From Occallatibacter savannae (GTDB lineage Bacteria > Acidobacteriota > Terriglobia > Terriglobales > Acidobacteriaceae), in NCBI RefSeq assembly GCF_003131205.1, contig NZ_QFFY01000002.1, forward strand, positions 581,016-645,015: a DNA stretch of 64,000 nt, given 5' to 3'. Below are positions 27,302 through 36,319 of this stretch, in pieces (position 1 is the stretch's first letter; each line of letters begins with the position of its first letter). A program made the position numbers and the translations under genes. The notes below the pieces were generated by a model. That model ran no database searches and was not told the DNA's origin. It saw nothing but the letters and a program-made list of their open reading frames with translations.

Positions 27302-28876
27302 ATGGCGAAGCTGCAGGATGTTTCGAGAACGAAGAGCATGCAGGAGCGAATCGTTGAGCTTCGCGCCCGGCGCGCAGAACTGGAGTTGGGCGGGGGCAAA
27401 GACCGAATCGACAAGCAGCATGCTTCCGGCAAGCTGACAGCGCGGGAACGAATCAATACGCTGGCGGATAAGGGCAGCTTCGAGGAGATCGGGATCTACG
27501 CGCTGCACCGCGCCACTCTTTTTGGCATGGCAGGCAAGGAGACCCCGGCTGACGGAGTTGTGACCGGTGCCGCCACCATCGATGGACGCTTGGTTCATCT
27601 GGCCAGCCAAGATTTCACAGTGCTTGGCGGGGCTGCTGGAGAGGTGCACTGCAGCAAGATCGTCGAGATGATGATTATGTCCCTGAAGACAGGGACGCCG
27701 TTCATCTTTATCAATGACTCCGGCGGCGCACGAGTGCAGGAGGGCATCGACAGCCTCGATGGCTATGCGCGGGTCTTCTACCGTAACGTTCAGCTATCGG
27801 GAACGGTCCCACAGATTGCCGTAATCTGCGGCCCCTGCGCGGGCGGAGCTGCATACAGCCCTGCACTTACTGATTTCGTGATTCAAACGCGCCAGGCGCG
27901 AATGTTCATCACCGGGCCGCAAGTCATCAAGCAGGTTACAGGCGAGGATGTAAGCGCGGAAGAACTGGGCGGCCCGCAATCGCAGATGAATCGCTCCGGC
28001 GTAATTCACCTCATCGCTCAGGACGATAAGGAAGCTCTTCAACTCTGCCGGCGTCTGGTCAGCTTCATGCCCTCGAATAATCTCGAGGATCCGCCGCGGA
28101 TGCCATTCAATTCGCGCATCAAGTCGGACTCGGACATGAACCTAGTGATGCCGGTGGATCCGAAGATCGCATACGACGTGCGTTCGATTGTGACCCGAGT
28201 TGTGGACTACAACGACTTCCTCGAAATTCAGCCGGGTTTTGCGCCAAATATTGTGATTGGTTTCGGCCGGCTGCAGGGACGGCCAGTGGGAATCATCGCG
28301 AACCAGCCAAGCGTTATGGCTGGGGTTCTCGACGTCAATGCATCAGATAAGGCTGCCCGCTTTGTGCGTTTTTGCAACGCGTTCAATACGCCTTTGCTGA
28401 CGTTTGTGGATGTGCCCGGATTTCTGCCGGGAGTTGAGCAGGAGCGCGGGGGGATCATCCGGCATGGCGCGAAGCTGCTGTTTGCCTATTCGGCGGCAAC
28501 GGTGCCGAAGATTACCGTTGTGCTGCGCAAGGCATACGGCGGTGCGTACATCGCAATGTGTTCGAAGGGGCTGGGCGCTGACCGCGTCGTAGCGTGGCCC
28601 ACAGCAGAGATAGCTGTCATGGGCGCGGAGGGCGCGGCTGAGATTGTATTCCGACACGAAATCGAGGCGGCACACGATCAGGTGGCACGGCGCCAGGAAC
28701 TTGTCGAAGAGTACCGGGAGACTTTTGCGAATCCCTATGTTGCCGCCGGACGCCGGCTGGTGGACGAGATCATCGAGCCTGCGGAGACGCGCAGGTACCT
28801 GGCGCTCGCACTCGAATCTCTGCACGGAAAGCGGGAGTTGCGGCCAGCCAAGAAACATGGGCTCATTCCGCTTTGA
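27302..28876 (+). CDS. Acyl-CoA carboxylase/decarboxylase carboxyltransferase subunit (propionyl-CoA carboxylase beta or MmdA-like)
   Basis: The ATG at 27302, with GGAG 5 bases upstream, gives 524 residues, the normal length. It has the two crotonase-like carboxyltransferase halves: N-terminal acyl-CoA binding (GGGKDRIDKQHASGKLTARERI, GGAAGEVHCSKI, NDSGGARVQEGIDSL) and C-terminal (FVDVPGFLPGVEQERGGIIRHGAKLL, RKAYGGAYIAMCSK). It moves a carboxyl group between biotin on the carrier protein and propionyl-CoA or methylmalonyl-CoA. It is the first gene of a seven-gene operon. Whether it works as carboxylase, decarboxylase or transcarboxylase depends on partners not in the window. Confidence 0.93.
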   Translation: MAKLQDVSRTKSMQERIVELRARRAELELGGGKDRIDKQHASGKLTARERINTLADKGSFEEIGIYALHRATLFGMAGKETPADGVVTGAATIDGRLVHLASQDFTVLGGAAGEVHCSKIVEMMIMSLKTGTPFIFINDSGGARVQEGIDSLDGYARVFYRNVQLSGTVPQIAVICGPCAGGAAYSPALTDFVIQTRQARMFITGPQVIKQVTGEDVSAEELGGPQSQMNRSGVIHLIAQDDKEALQLCRRLVSFMPSNNLEDPPRMPFNSRIKSDSDMNLVMPVDPKIAYDVRSIVTRVVDYNDFLEIQPGFAPNIVIGFGRLQGRPVGIIANQPSVMAGVLDVNASDKAARFVRFCNAFNTPLLTFVDVPGFLPGVEQERGGIIRHGAKLLFAYSAATVPKITVVLRKAYGGAYIAMCSKGLGADRVVAWPTAEIAVMGAEGAAEIVFRHEIEAAHDQVARRQELVEEYRETFANPYVAAGRRLVDEIIEPAETRRYLALALESLHGKRELRPAKKHGLIPL

Positions 28877-28886
28877 GGAGAATATC

Positions 28887-29336
28887 TTGACTCTGCATGG
28901 AACGGATCTTCTTGCGATCGCGGCGCTGATTGGATCGGCATTCGCGGGATGCTACGCCTTGTTGCTGCGCAGAATGCGCTCTGCGTTGTCGGATCGACAG
29001 ATGAAGATCGCGGATCAGATCGCATCACTTGATGATGCAATCCGTGCACTGGAAACTCGCCTGGCCGATCATCAACAGCAATGGTCGATGCAGCAGCGTG
29101 CGTATCAGGTCTCGGAGATCCAGAGCGAGGCACAGCAGGTTGATGGGTCAGAGATCGGCCACGAAGCGTCCGAGGCCAGGGTTGCGCCGGAGATCCGGGC
29201 GGCCATTGCGGCCGCAGCCGTTGCCACGCTCGGGCCCGATGCGGTTGTGAAGTCTGTCAAGCCAGCGACAAGCTCCTGGACACAACAGGGCCGGGTCCTT
29301 GTGCAGGGCGGTCACAATCTGCGCGTTCAGCGGTGA
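28887..29336 (+). CDS. OadG/MmdD-like small membrane subunit
   Basis: The TTG at 28887 is preceded by GAGGAG with a 6-base spacer, giving 149 residues. One membrane helix at about residues 7-28 is followed by a coiled-coil-like helix (ALSDRQMKIADQIASLDDAIRAL). The C-terminal part with EIRAAIAAAAVATLG and a final SSWTQQGR matches the delta/gamma subunit type of sodium-pumping decarboxylases, whose C-terminus contacts the carboxyltransferase. It lies 10 bases after the carboxyltransferase. The match is by motif only, and the Na+-translocating beta subunit is absent nearby. Confidence 0.7.
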   Translation: MTLHGTDLLAIAALIGSAFAGCYALLLRRMRSALSDRQMKIADQIASLDDAIRALETRLADHQQQWSMQQRAYQVSEIQSEAQQVDGSEIGHEASEARVAPEIRAAIAAAAVATLGPDAVVKSVKPATSSWTQQGRVLVQGGHNLRVQR

Positions 29337-29348
29337 AGAGGAGGAAGT

Positions 29349-29729
29349 TTGAGGCTTCGGATCAAGATCGACGGCAGGACTTATGAGGCTGAGGTTGAAA
29401 TTCTCGATTCAGCCGAAAGCGCGCCAGAGTATCCGCCTTATCCTCCTGCCGAGCCTACGTTCATTCCTGCTTCGCTGCCCAATTCTGTAGCTCATGTCGT
29501 GCCGGAGCAGAGCAGCGACAAGGAATGCCGCAGTCCTGTGATGGGCCTGGTCATCAAGGTGAACGTGGAAGTGGGCCAGCCGGTTCAGGCCGAAGAGGTT
29601 GTCATCGTGCTGGAGTCCATGAAGATGGAAATGCAGATCGCGGCCCCGGCCAGCGGTGTCGTAAAGAACATCTTCGTGAGTCAGGGTAGGGCGGTGAAGG
29701 TAAATGAATTGATGTTGGAGCTTGCATGA
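29349..29729 (+). CDS. Biotin carboxyl carrier protein (biotinyl domain)
   Basis: A 126-residue protein started by TTG at 29349 after GAGGAGGAAG. The C-terminal biotinyl domain has the biotinylation site ESMKME with Lys92, preceded by PVMGLVIKVNVEVGQPV, and is followed by a second half-motif. The first 60 residues are Pro/Ala-rich, the flexible arm seen in MmdC/OadA-type carriers. It carries CO2 on biotin to and from the carboxyltransferase. Its stop overlaps the epimerase start (ATGA). Confidence 0.93.
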   Translation: MRLRIKIDGRTYEAEVEILDSAESAPEYPPYPPAEPTFIPASLPNSVAHVVPEQSSDKECRSPVMGLVIKVNVEVGQPVQAEEVVIVLESMKMEMQIAAPASGVVKNIFVSQGRAVKVNELMLELA

Positions 29730-30250
29730 CAGGAACGGCCGCTTCCAAGACACCCACCTACCCGGAGCGAGAGCAACTGGAACTTCGCGATATTCCTGGT
29801 ATTCAGTTTATCGATCATGTCGCGATTGCGGTTCCGCCTGGAACCCTGGAGGCGCAAGTTGCGGCCTACCAGCTACTCGGTTTTTGCGAAATTCACCGCG
29901 AAGAAGTGCTGGGATCGGATCAGGTCCGCGAGGTTCTGTTGCAGGTTGGCAATGGGCCGAACCTGATCCAGCTGCTTGAACCACTGACCCCCGAGTCGCC
30001 CGTAGCGAGGTTGATTGCGAAGAACGGCGGACATGGAGGGCTGGCTCACGTTGCCTTTCGCGTGGAGAACGCGCGAGCTGCGTTTCAAGCCATGAGGGAC
30101 GGAGGTTTCAGGATCATTGACGATGCGCCGCGGGCTGGGTCGCGCGGCACAACGGTCTTCTTCGTTCATCCGAAATCAAAGGAGCAGAGCCCTTTTGGAG
30201 TGCTAATCGAGATCGTGGAAGACCCAACCGGGAGTAGCGATGGGCACTAG
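29726..30250 (+). CDS. Methylmalonyl-CoA epimerase
   Basis: A 174-residue protein of the vicinal oxygen chelate fold that interconverts (R)- and (S)-methylmalonyl-CoA. Metal ligands fit the family: His in FIDHVAIAV, Gln in LIQLLEPL, His in GGLAHVAFRV and Glu in VLIEIVED. About 25 extra residues precede the core. It overlaps the carrier protein by 4 bases and the mutase small subunit by 11, so the operon is tightly coupled. Confidence 0.93.
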   Translation: MTGTAASKTPTYPEREQLELRDIPGIQFIDHVAIAVPPGTLEAQVAAYQLLGFCEIHREEVLGSDQVREVLLQVGNGPNLIQLLEPLTPESPVARLIAKNGGHGGLAHVAFRVENARAAFQAMRDGGFRIIDDAPRAGSRGTTVFFVHPKSKEQSPFGVLIEIVEDPTGSSDGH

Positions 30251-31982
30251 TAGATTCTTATCTGGGTTTCCGGAGGTGGCAACGGAAGAGTGGGAATCCG
30301 CGATACGAACGTGCGTGCGTGAGCCGGATTATCCGGCAAAGCTTGTATGGCACGCAGAAGAAGGGATGGATGTAAAACCCTATTACAGGCGCGAAGATTT
30401 AGACAGGTTGGGGTCTCTGGTTTCAGATGCGTGCCCTGCTTGTCCTGAGCTGGGGAAGCGTCAGAACTCCGATTGGCGCATTCTGGAAGAGGTTGATGCA
30501 GCAGACTCGCTCCGCGCGAATCAGGATGCATTGGAGGCCATCGCCGCGGGTGCGGATGAGATCTCATTTAGGGTCAAAGGGGACCTAGATCGTGCCTACC
30601 TTACGCAACTCCTCGGGGGTCTGGATGAGTTGCCGGTGCGATTGGCCGGCTTAGATCAACAGGCTGCGCATGTCACGGCCGGGTGGCTCCGCGACCGACC
30701 AAACCGTGGGCATGTCTCAACGGATATCGATCCACTCGCGGACGTACACTTTTCTGCTGAGCTGTGTCGAAACTTTCCTGAGTCGCGGTTGTTGTGTCTC
30801 AACGCGGAGGAGTACGAAGAGAACGGTCTTACCTCGACTGAGCAGATCGCTTTTCTGCTTTCAGCAGCTGTCGAGTTGTTTGACCAAATGCAACAAAGAG
30901 ATGTGAGCGTCACGCAAGCTGTGGAGGCTCTCACATTTCGCTTCTCTGTCGGGCCAAAATTCTTCCTGGAGATTGCGAAGCTCCGAGCATTTCGCCTGCT
31001 GTGCGCGAAAACGCTGCACAGTTTCGGTGGTGGCCAGGACTTCCCGCTAGCAGTAATTTACGCTCGCACTGCTCGCTGGAACAAGACAGTCTACGACCCA
31101 CACGTGAATGTCCTGCGAGCGACAACGGAAGCTATGTCTGCTGTTTTCGGAGGCGCAGATTCAATCACAGTTACGCCCTTCGACGAGTGCTATCGGACCC
31201 CGCTGAAGGCGAGCCGAGCGCTCGCGCGCAATCTGCAGCTTCTTCTCAAGCATGAAGCCGGATTCGCCCGTGTTGCTGATCCGCTGCGTGGAGCCTATCT
31301 GATTGAAGTCCTTACCAACAAGGTCGCTGCCGGAGCCTGGAAGCTGTTTCAAGAGATCGAGGCGGGCGGAGGCTTCAGTACATCGAAGGCTACTGCGTTC
31401 ATCGATCGCATCGCTGAGCGAAGGAGCGCAGATCGCAAGGAGGCGGTCAGCAGACGGAAGCTCGCACTCACGGGGACGAACCGGTTTGCGGACGTGCACG
31501 AGCTGGCTCTGGAGCGGACTGACCCCGAGCTGCCGAATGCGAGGCTGCGGGCTGCTCAACCGTTCGAGGAGCTGAGGTTCCGTTCGGAAAGGGCATTTCT
31601 GAATGGCGGACATTCAAGGATTATTCTTGCTGCGTTTGGGGACGCCAGGATGAGCGAAGCTCGCGCACAATTTGCGGCGGACTTCTTCGCCTGCGCAGGC
31701 TTGCGCACAGCCGCCGTTCGATGCGACGCTCCTTTAGAAGTTGCGCAGGTCGAAGCAAGTCTCATTGTGCTGTGCAGCTCAGATCAGGAGTATCTTCCAT
31801 TCGCGAAGCAGTTGATGGCTACCCTATCCACTCGGGAGCAAAAGGTTAATGTCGCGATTGCGGGAAATCCCGAGTGCGCCAAGGAACTGCAGGGGCTCGG
31901 TATCGAACATTTCATCCATGTGCGAAGCAACGCTGTGGATGTGCTTTCGGCCATTCAGCAGAAGCTTCAGATTGGTGGGTGA
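30240..31982 (+). CDS. Methylmalonyl-CoA mutase small (non-catalytic) subunit
   Basis: A 580-residue protein with a TIM-barrel-like mutase region ([53 protein letters not shown]) and a C-terminal flavodoxin-like domain that has lost the B12-binding DxHxxG motif, as is normal for MutA-type subunits. It pairs with the large subunit encoded 2 bases downstream to make the heterodimer. The ATG at 30240 lies inside the end of the epimerase gene. Confidence 0.92.
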   Translation: MGTSRFLSGFPEVATEEWESAIRTCVREPDYPAKLVWHAEEGMDVKPYYRREDLDRLGSLVSDACPACPELGKRQNSDWRILEEVDAADSLRANQDALEAIAAGADEISFRVKGDLDRAYLTQLLGGLDELPVRLAGLDQQAAHVTAGWLRDRPNRGHVSTDIDPLADVHFSAELCRNFPESRLLCLNAEEYEENGLTSTEQIAFLLSAAVELFDQMQQRDVSVTQAVEALTFRFSVGPKFFLEIAKLRAFRLLCAKTLHSFGGGQDFPLAVIYARTARWNKTVYDPHVNVLRATTEAMSAVFGGADSITVTPFDECYRTPLKASRALARNLQLLLKHEAGFARVADPLRGAYLIEVLTNKVAAGAWKLFQEIEAGGGFSTSKATAFIDRIAERRSADRKEAVSRRKLALTGTNRFADVHELALERTDPELPNARLRAAQPFEELRFRSERAFLNGGHSRIILAAFGDARMSEARAQFAADFFACAGLRTAAVRCDAPLEVAQVEASLIVLCSSDQEYLPFAKQLMATLSTREQKVNVAIAGNPECAKELQGLGIEHFIHVRSNAVDVLSAIQQKLQIGG

Positions 31983-31984
31983 CG

Positions 31985-34135
31985 ATGAGACCCGACTTTT
32001 CGAAGATGCCATTCGATTGCCAGCCGGCTTCTGATCGAGAGCAAGCGGATGTTGTGAGCTGGCTAACACCGGAACACATCCCCGTGAAGTCGGTTTATTC
32101 GGGTAGAGATATCACAGGTCTCGAGCATCTGGATTATGCTGCAGGCATTCCTCCATACCTTCGAGGGCCTTACAGCACAATGTATGTGCTGAAGCCCTGG
32201 ACGATCAGGCAGTATGCGGGATTCTCCACTGCGCAGGAGTCAAACGCGTTTTACCGGCGCAATCTGGCCGCTGGGCAGAAAGGGTTATCAGTTGCCTTCG
32301 ATCTGCCCACGCATCGCGGCTACGATTCAGATCACGAGAGAGTGCGAGGGGACGTCGGCAAGGCAGGGGTTGCGATCGACTCTGTGCTCGATATGAAGGA
32401 GCTCTTCGACGGCATCCCTCTGGATGAGATGTCGGTTTCGATGACCATGAATGGAGCCGTTCTGCCCATTATGGCCTTCTATATCGTCGCTGCTGAGGAG
32501 CAGGGAGTCGCCCTTCAAAAACTGAGTGGCACTATTCAGAACGACATATTGAAGGAATTCATGGTCCGCAACACCTATATCTATCCTCCAGCGGAGTCGA
32601 TGCGGATCATCGGAGACACCTTCAAATACTGCTCAGAGAAGATGCCGAGGTTCAACTGCATCAGTGTGAGCGGCTATCACATGCAGGAAGCCGGAGCCAC
32701 TGCAGATCTTGAGCTTGCCTATACGCTCGCCGATGGACTCGAGTATCTCAGAACAGGAATCAGGGCCGGACTTAGCGTAGATGACTTTGCCCCGAGGATC
32801 TCATTCTTCTGGGGCATCGGAATGAACCACTTCATGGAAATTGCCAAGCTACGCGCTGCCAGGGTGCTGTGGGCGAAGATCGTGCGGCAATTCAATCCCA
32901 TGAATCCGAAGTCGCTCGCGCTGCGAGCGCATTGCCAGACCTCCGGCTGGAGCCTTGCGGCTCAGGATCCGTATAACAACATTGTGCGCACATGCGTCGA
33001 GGCAATGGCAGCGGCCCTGGGACATACCCAGTCGCTTCACACGAATGCGCTGGATGAAGCTCTTGCGTTGCCCACGGAGTTCTCTGCGCGAATCGCGCGC
33101 AATACGCAGATTTTCCTCCAGGAAGAGACGGAAATTACGCGAGTGATCGATCCATCTGGTGGATCGTATTACGTAGAACGGCTCACTCACGAACTCATGC
33201 ATGCAGCGTGGAGCCTGATCGAAGAAGTGGAACGAATGGGGGGCATGACAAAGGCTATCGAGGCTGGCACCCCCAAGCTAAGGATTGAAGAAGCAGCAGC
33301 CCGCAGGCAGGCGAACATCGATTCGGGCGAAGAGGTCCTCGTTGGGGTGAATGCGTACCGGAACGACGAGCCCGTGAATATACCCGTGCTCGCAATCAAC
33401 GATGCACAGGTTCGGACAGCGCAGATCGATCGGCTGGCGGACTTGAAACGTGAGCGCGATTCTGCAGCCGTAAGCGACGCCCTGTCTGGCATCGAAGAAT
33501 GTGCACGGTCTGGGAACGGAAACCTGCTTGAGCTATCGGTTGTAGCAGCGCGCGCACGCGCCACCCTCGGCGAAATATCGGCTGCGCTGGAGAAGGTGTG
33601 GGGCCGGTATCAACCCGTGACGCGGACCATTTCAGGGGTTTACTCGGCGTGTATTGCAAGGTCAGATGAGTTTCGCAAAGCACAAGAGATGGTGATGGAG
33701 TTCGAGAGGCAGGAAGGAAGGAGACCGCGGATCCTCATAGCAAAGATGGGTCAGGATGGGCACGATCGAGGCGCAAAGGTGATCGCCACCGCTCTTGCCG
33801 ATATCGGTTTCGATGTCGACATCGGGCCGCTTTTCCAGACGCCGCGGGAGGTGGCACGGTTTGCCATTGAAAGTGATGTTCACGTCGTTGGAGCTTCTTC
33901 ACTCGCAGCGGGGCATATGACGCTTGTTCCTGAACTCGTTCAGGAGCTTCGCAGTCTCGGTCACGAAGATATCGCCGTCGTAGCTGGAGGAGTGATTCCT
34001 CCGCAGGATTATGACTTCCTTCAGCGTGCCGGTGTCGCAGAGATCTTCGGTCCAGGCACCGTGATTCCGGCTGCCGCGCAGCGCATCCTGAAGGTGATCA
34101 GTACGCGCGAATCTCCGAAGTGCATTCGACAGTGA
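31985..34135 (+). CDS. Methylmalonyl-CoA mutase large (catalytic) subunit
   Basis: The ATG at 31985 gives 716 residues with the canonical start [10 protein letters not shown]; a longer frame overlaps the small subunit gene. The barrel contains [54 protein letters not shown] and FFWGIGMN. The C-terminal cobalamin domain has the ligand histidine in [13 protein letters not shown] (about residue 593). It isomerises succinyl-CoA and methylmalonyl-CoA with adenosylcobalamin. Two genes of this complex and its chaperone are in the same operon. Confidence 0.97.
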   Translation: MRPDFSKMPFDCQPASDREQADVVSWLTPEHIPVKSVYSGRDITGLEHLDYAAGIPPYLRGPYSTMYVLKPWTIRQYAGFSTAQESNAFYRRNLAAGQKGLSVAFDLPTHRGYDSDHERVRGDVGKAGVAIDSVLDMKELFDGIPLDEMSVSMTMNGAVLPIMAFYIVAAEEQGVALQKLSGTIQNDILKEFMVRNTYIYPPAESMRIIGDTFKYCSEKMPRFNCISVSGYHMQEAGATADLELAYTLADGLEYLRTGIRAGLSVDDFAPRISFFWGIGMNHFMEIAKLRAARVLWAKIVRQFNPMNPKSLALRAHCQTSGWSLAAQDPYNNIVRTCVEAMAAALGHTQSLHTNALDEALALPTEFSARIARNTQIFLQEETEITRVIDPSGGSYYVERLTHELMHAAWSLIEEVERMGGMTKAIEAGTPKLRIEEAAARRQANIDSGEEVLVGVNAYRNDEPVNIPVLAINDAQVRTAQIDRLADLKRERDSAAVSDALSGIEECARSGNGNLLELSVVAARARATLGEISAALEKVWGRYQPVTRTISGVYSACIARSDEFRKAQEMVMEFERQEGRRPRILIAKMGQDGHDRGAKVIATALADIGFDVDIGPLFQTPREVARFAIESDVHVVGASSLAAGHMTLVPELVQELRSLGHEDIAVVAGGVIPPQDYDFLQRAGVAEIFGPGTVIPAAAQRILKVISTRESPKCIRQ

Positions 34136-34178
34136 TCGATGGTCGATGTACACAGCGGTTTAGGAAGGCGAAAGCAAA

Positions 34179-35228
34179 GTGGACAGGGTTTTACGGACAA
34201 CTCACACTTCGCGGCTCTCGCTATCGCAATATGCTGACGGAATTTTCGCCGGCGATCGATCCGTGCTGGCGAAGGCGATCACTCTCATCGAGAGTACTCA
34301 TCGCGGCGATAGCGCGATGGCCGCGGAGATCCTGGAGATCTGCGGTGATCAGACGGCCGATTCCATCACGATCGGGGTTACGGGTGTGCCAGGGGCAGGG
34401 AAGAGCAGCCTGATCGACGTTCTCGGAAGACACGTCATCACCACTTGCCAAGAGAAGGTCGCGGTTCTTGCAATTGATCCGAGTAGCCGGCTGACGGGGG
34501 GAAGCATTCTGGCCGACAAGGCGCGTATGCCGTTTCTGGCGGCAAGCCAAATGGCATTTATCCGGCCATCCCCAAGTGGTGTAGGTCTTGGCGGGATCGG
34601 ACCCCGTACTCGAGAAGTGATTCTGATATGCAAAGCGGCGGGATTCCGAACTGTCTTCATCGAAACCGTCGGCATCGGCCAATCGGAGACATCGGTCCGC
34701 GATATGGTTGATTTTCTGCTGCTCGTCGCAATCGCAGGTGCGGGTGACGAACTGCAAGGAATCAAGCGAGGCGTGATGGAAGTCGCGGACATGATCGCCG
34801 TGAACAAGGCGGATAGCAGCAATGTTCGCGAAGCCGAGAAGGCGCGTGCGGTCGCCGAGATCGCACTGCACTACTTTCCTCCAAGTGCTTCTGGGTGGAC
34901 TCCTCTGGCTTGTGTCTGTTCCGCTTGCACCGGCCTTGGCATAGGCGAGATATGGTCCCAGATCACCAAGCATCACGGAATGCTGCGCCAGAACGGATTC
35001 CTCGCGCAATTGCGACGTGAGCAGGGCCTGGCATGGTTTCATGAGAGCATTGATCGAAGCCTGAAACAGATGTTCGTCTCAGCGGAAGCTGTGCAGAAGC
35101 GCCTTGCTGATATTGAGAAAGAAGTGGTGGCGGGACAAACAACCCCCTTAGCTGCTGCGCGACAATTGCTCTTACTCTATGATTCCGACCGGCAGCGGCG
35201 AGCTAAAAAGCGCGAATCGCTGCTGTAG
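34179..35228 (+). CDS. meaB: Methylmalonyl-CoA mutase-associated GTPase MeaB (ArgK family)
   Basis: A 349-residue G3E-family GTPase started by GTG at 34179. Walker A GVTGVPGAGKSSLIDVLG, the DPSSRLTGGSILADKARM segment, the Walker B region ETVGIGQSE and the base-recognition NKAD are intact. It gates loading and repair of adenosylcobalamin on the mutase encoded just upstream (43-base gap). It is the last gene of the operon and is convergent with the VWFA gene, 20 bases away. Confidence 0.95.
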   Translation: MDRVLRTTHTSRLSLSQYADGIFAGDRSVLAKAITLIESTHRGDSAMAAEILEICGDQTADSITIGVTGVPGAGKSSLIDVLGRHVITTCQEKVAVLAIDPSSRLTGGSILADKARMPFLAASQMAFIRPSPSGVGLGGIGPRTREVILICKAAGFRTVFIETVGIGQSETSVRDMVDFLLLVAIAGAGDELQGIKRGVMEVADMIAVNKADSSNVREAEKARAVAEIALHYFPPSASGWTPLACVCSACTGLGIGEIWSQITKHHGMLRQNGFLAQLRREQGLAWFHESIDRSLKQMFVSAEAVQKRLADIEKEVVAGQTTPLAAARQLLLLYDSDRQRRAKKRESLL

Positions 35229-35248
35229 ATTGATGGCCCGAAGTCAGC

Positions 35249-36289
35249 CTATCTTTGCGCCGCCAGCCGGTATCCATCTCGAGTACGCAGGTGGTACTTC
35301 TGCAGGTCCTTTCCAACCAGCCTGACCTTGATCGATCGCCAGCCTCTATTCGGATTGGCTTGCGGATAGTAACTCAAGGTGTAGAGATGTACGAGGTCCT
35401 CTCGAATGGAAGAGAACGCCTTCCTTTCATCAAGCCAGTTCTTCGCGAAGTACGCTTTCCCGCCAGAGACTCGACTCATTCTTTCAAAGGCAGCGGCTGA
35501 AGCTGGATCCTCCTCGGCCTGGCGAGTACTGATGATGTAGATGATGGTGCCCGTAGATTGCGCCAGTTCGGCGACATCCTCCGGTGGCACAGAGCTTGCG
35601 TTGTCCGGTCCGTTGGAGAACACCACAATTGCCTTCCGGCCCTTCAAAGGAGCGGCATCTTTCACGGTCAGCAGGAGGCTGTTATAGAGGGCTGCGTCAT
35701 CTCCGGCGACTGTACTGCGTACTGCGTTCAAGATGCCAAAGTGATCCGAAGTCAGCTGCATCGCGCGAGAGAGGTCGCGACAATAGGAGTAGAAGGCTAC
35801 TTTGCTGGCGCCGTCCATCGAGCGGATGAAGTCGGTAATCGCATCCTGAGCGAAGACAAACCCGCGGTACATGTAGTTGCTCGTATCGAACAGGACAAAA
35901 ACACTCGCCTGATTTCCGTGCGGCTCAGTCATCGCCGTGCTTGCCGTCTGGAGGTGCAGGTCGGTCTTCGCGATCTCCTGAGATCCGGCGGGCCGCACCG
36001 TCCGCTTTGCATCGAGTGTCTGATCCGGCTCGATATCCGGCGGGGACCCGCTTCCTTCCTCGAAGCTCGAAATCTTCTGAGAAATTTTATCTTCAGTCAC
36101 CTCGAAGTCCTCGGGCTTAAGCCCGTTTACATAGTTGCCCTTCGAATCAGTCACCGCGATGCTGAGTTGGACGAGGACGACATTCATGCGAAGGCGCGTA
36201 GTCTCGTCCTGAGGCGTAGACTGCGTATCCGCAGACTGAAGGAAAAGGATAGGAGTCATTGCCAAAAAAGCCAGAGCAGTTTTTTTCAT
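35249..36289 (-). CDS. Exported VWFA-domain protein, acidobacterial type
   Basis: A 346-residue protein with a signal peptide (MKKTALAFLAMTPILFLQS). The early segment with VQLSIAVTDSKGNYVNGLKPEDFEVTEDK is the hallmark of the VWFA-related acidobacterial family (TIGR03436-like). The von Willebrand A domain follows (VFVLFDTSNYMYRGF), although the MIDAS DxSxS pattern is altered to DTSNY. Function is unknown; paralogues are abundant in acidobacteria. It lies 30 bases downstream of the 1026-residue gene on the same strand, so they may be co-transcribed. Confidence 0.88.
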   Translation of the reverse strand: MKKTALAFLAMTPILFLQSADTQSTPQDETTRLRMNVVLVQLSIAVTDSKGNYVNGLKPEDFEVTEDKISQKISSFEEGSGSPPDIEPDQTLDAKRTVRPAGSQEIAKTDLHLQTASTAMTEPHGNQASVFVLFDTSNYMYRGFVFAQDAITDFIRSMDGASKVAFYSYCRDLSRAMQLTSDHFGILNAVRSTVAGDDAALYNSLLLTVKDAAPLKGRKAIVVFSNGPDNASSVPPEDVAELAQSTGTIIYIISTRQAEEDPASAAAFERMSRVSGGKAYFAKNWLDERKAFSSIREDLVHLYTLSYYPQANPNRGWRSIKVRLVGKDLQKYHLRTRDGYRLAAQR

Positions 36290-36319
36290 AGATTCAACTC
36301 ATTCTGACGATCAGTTAAG

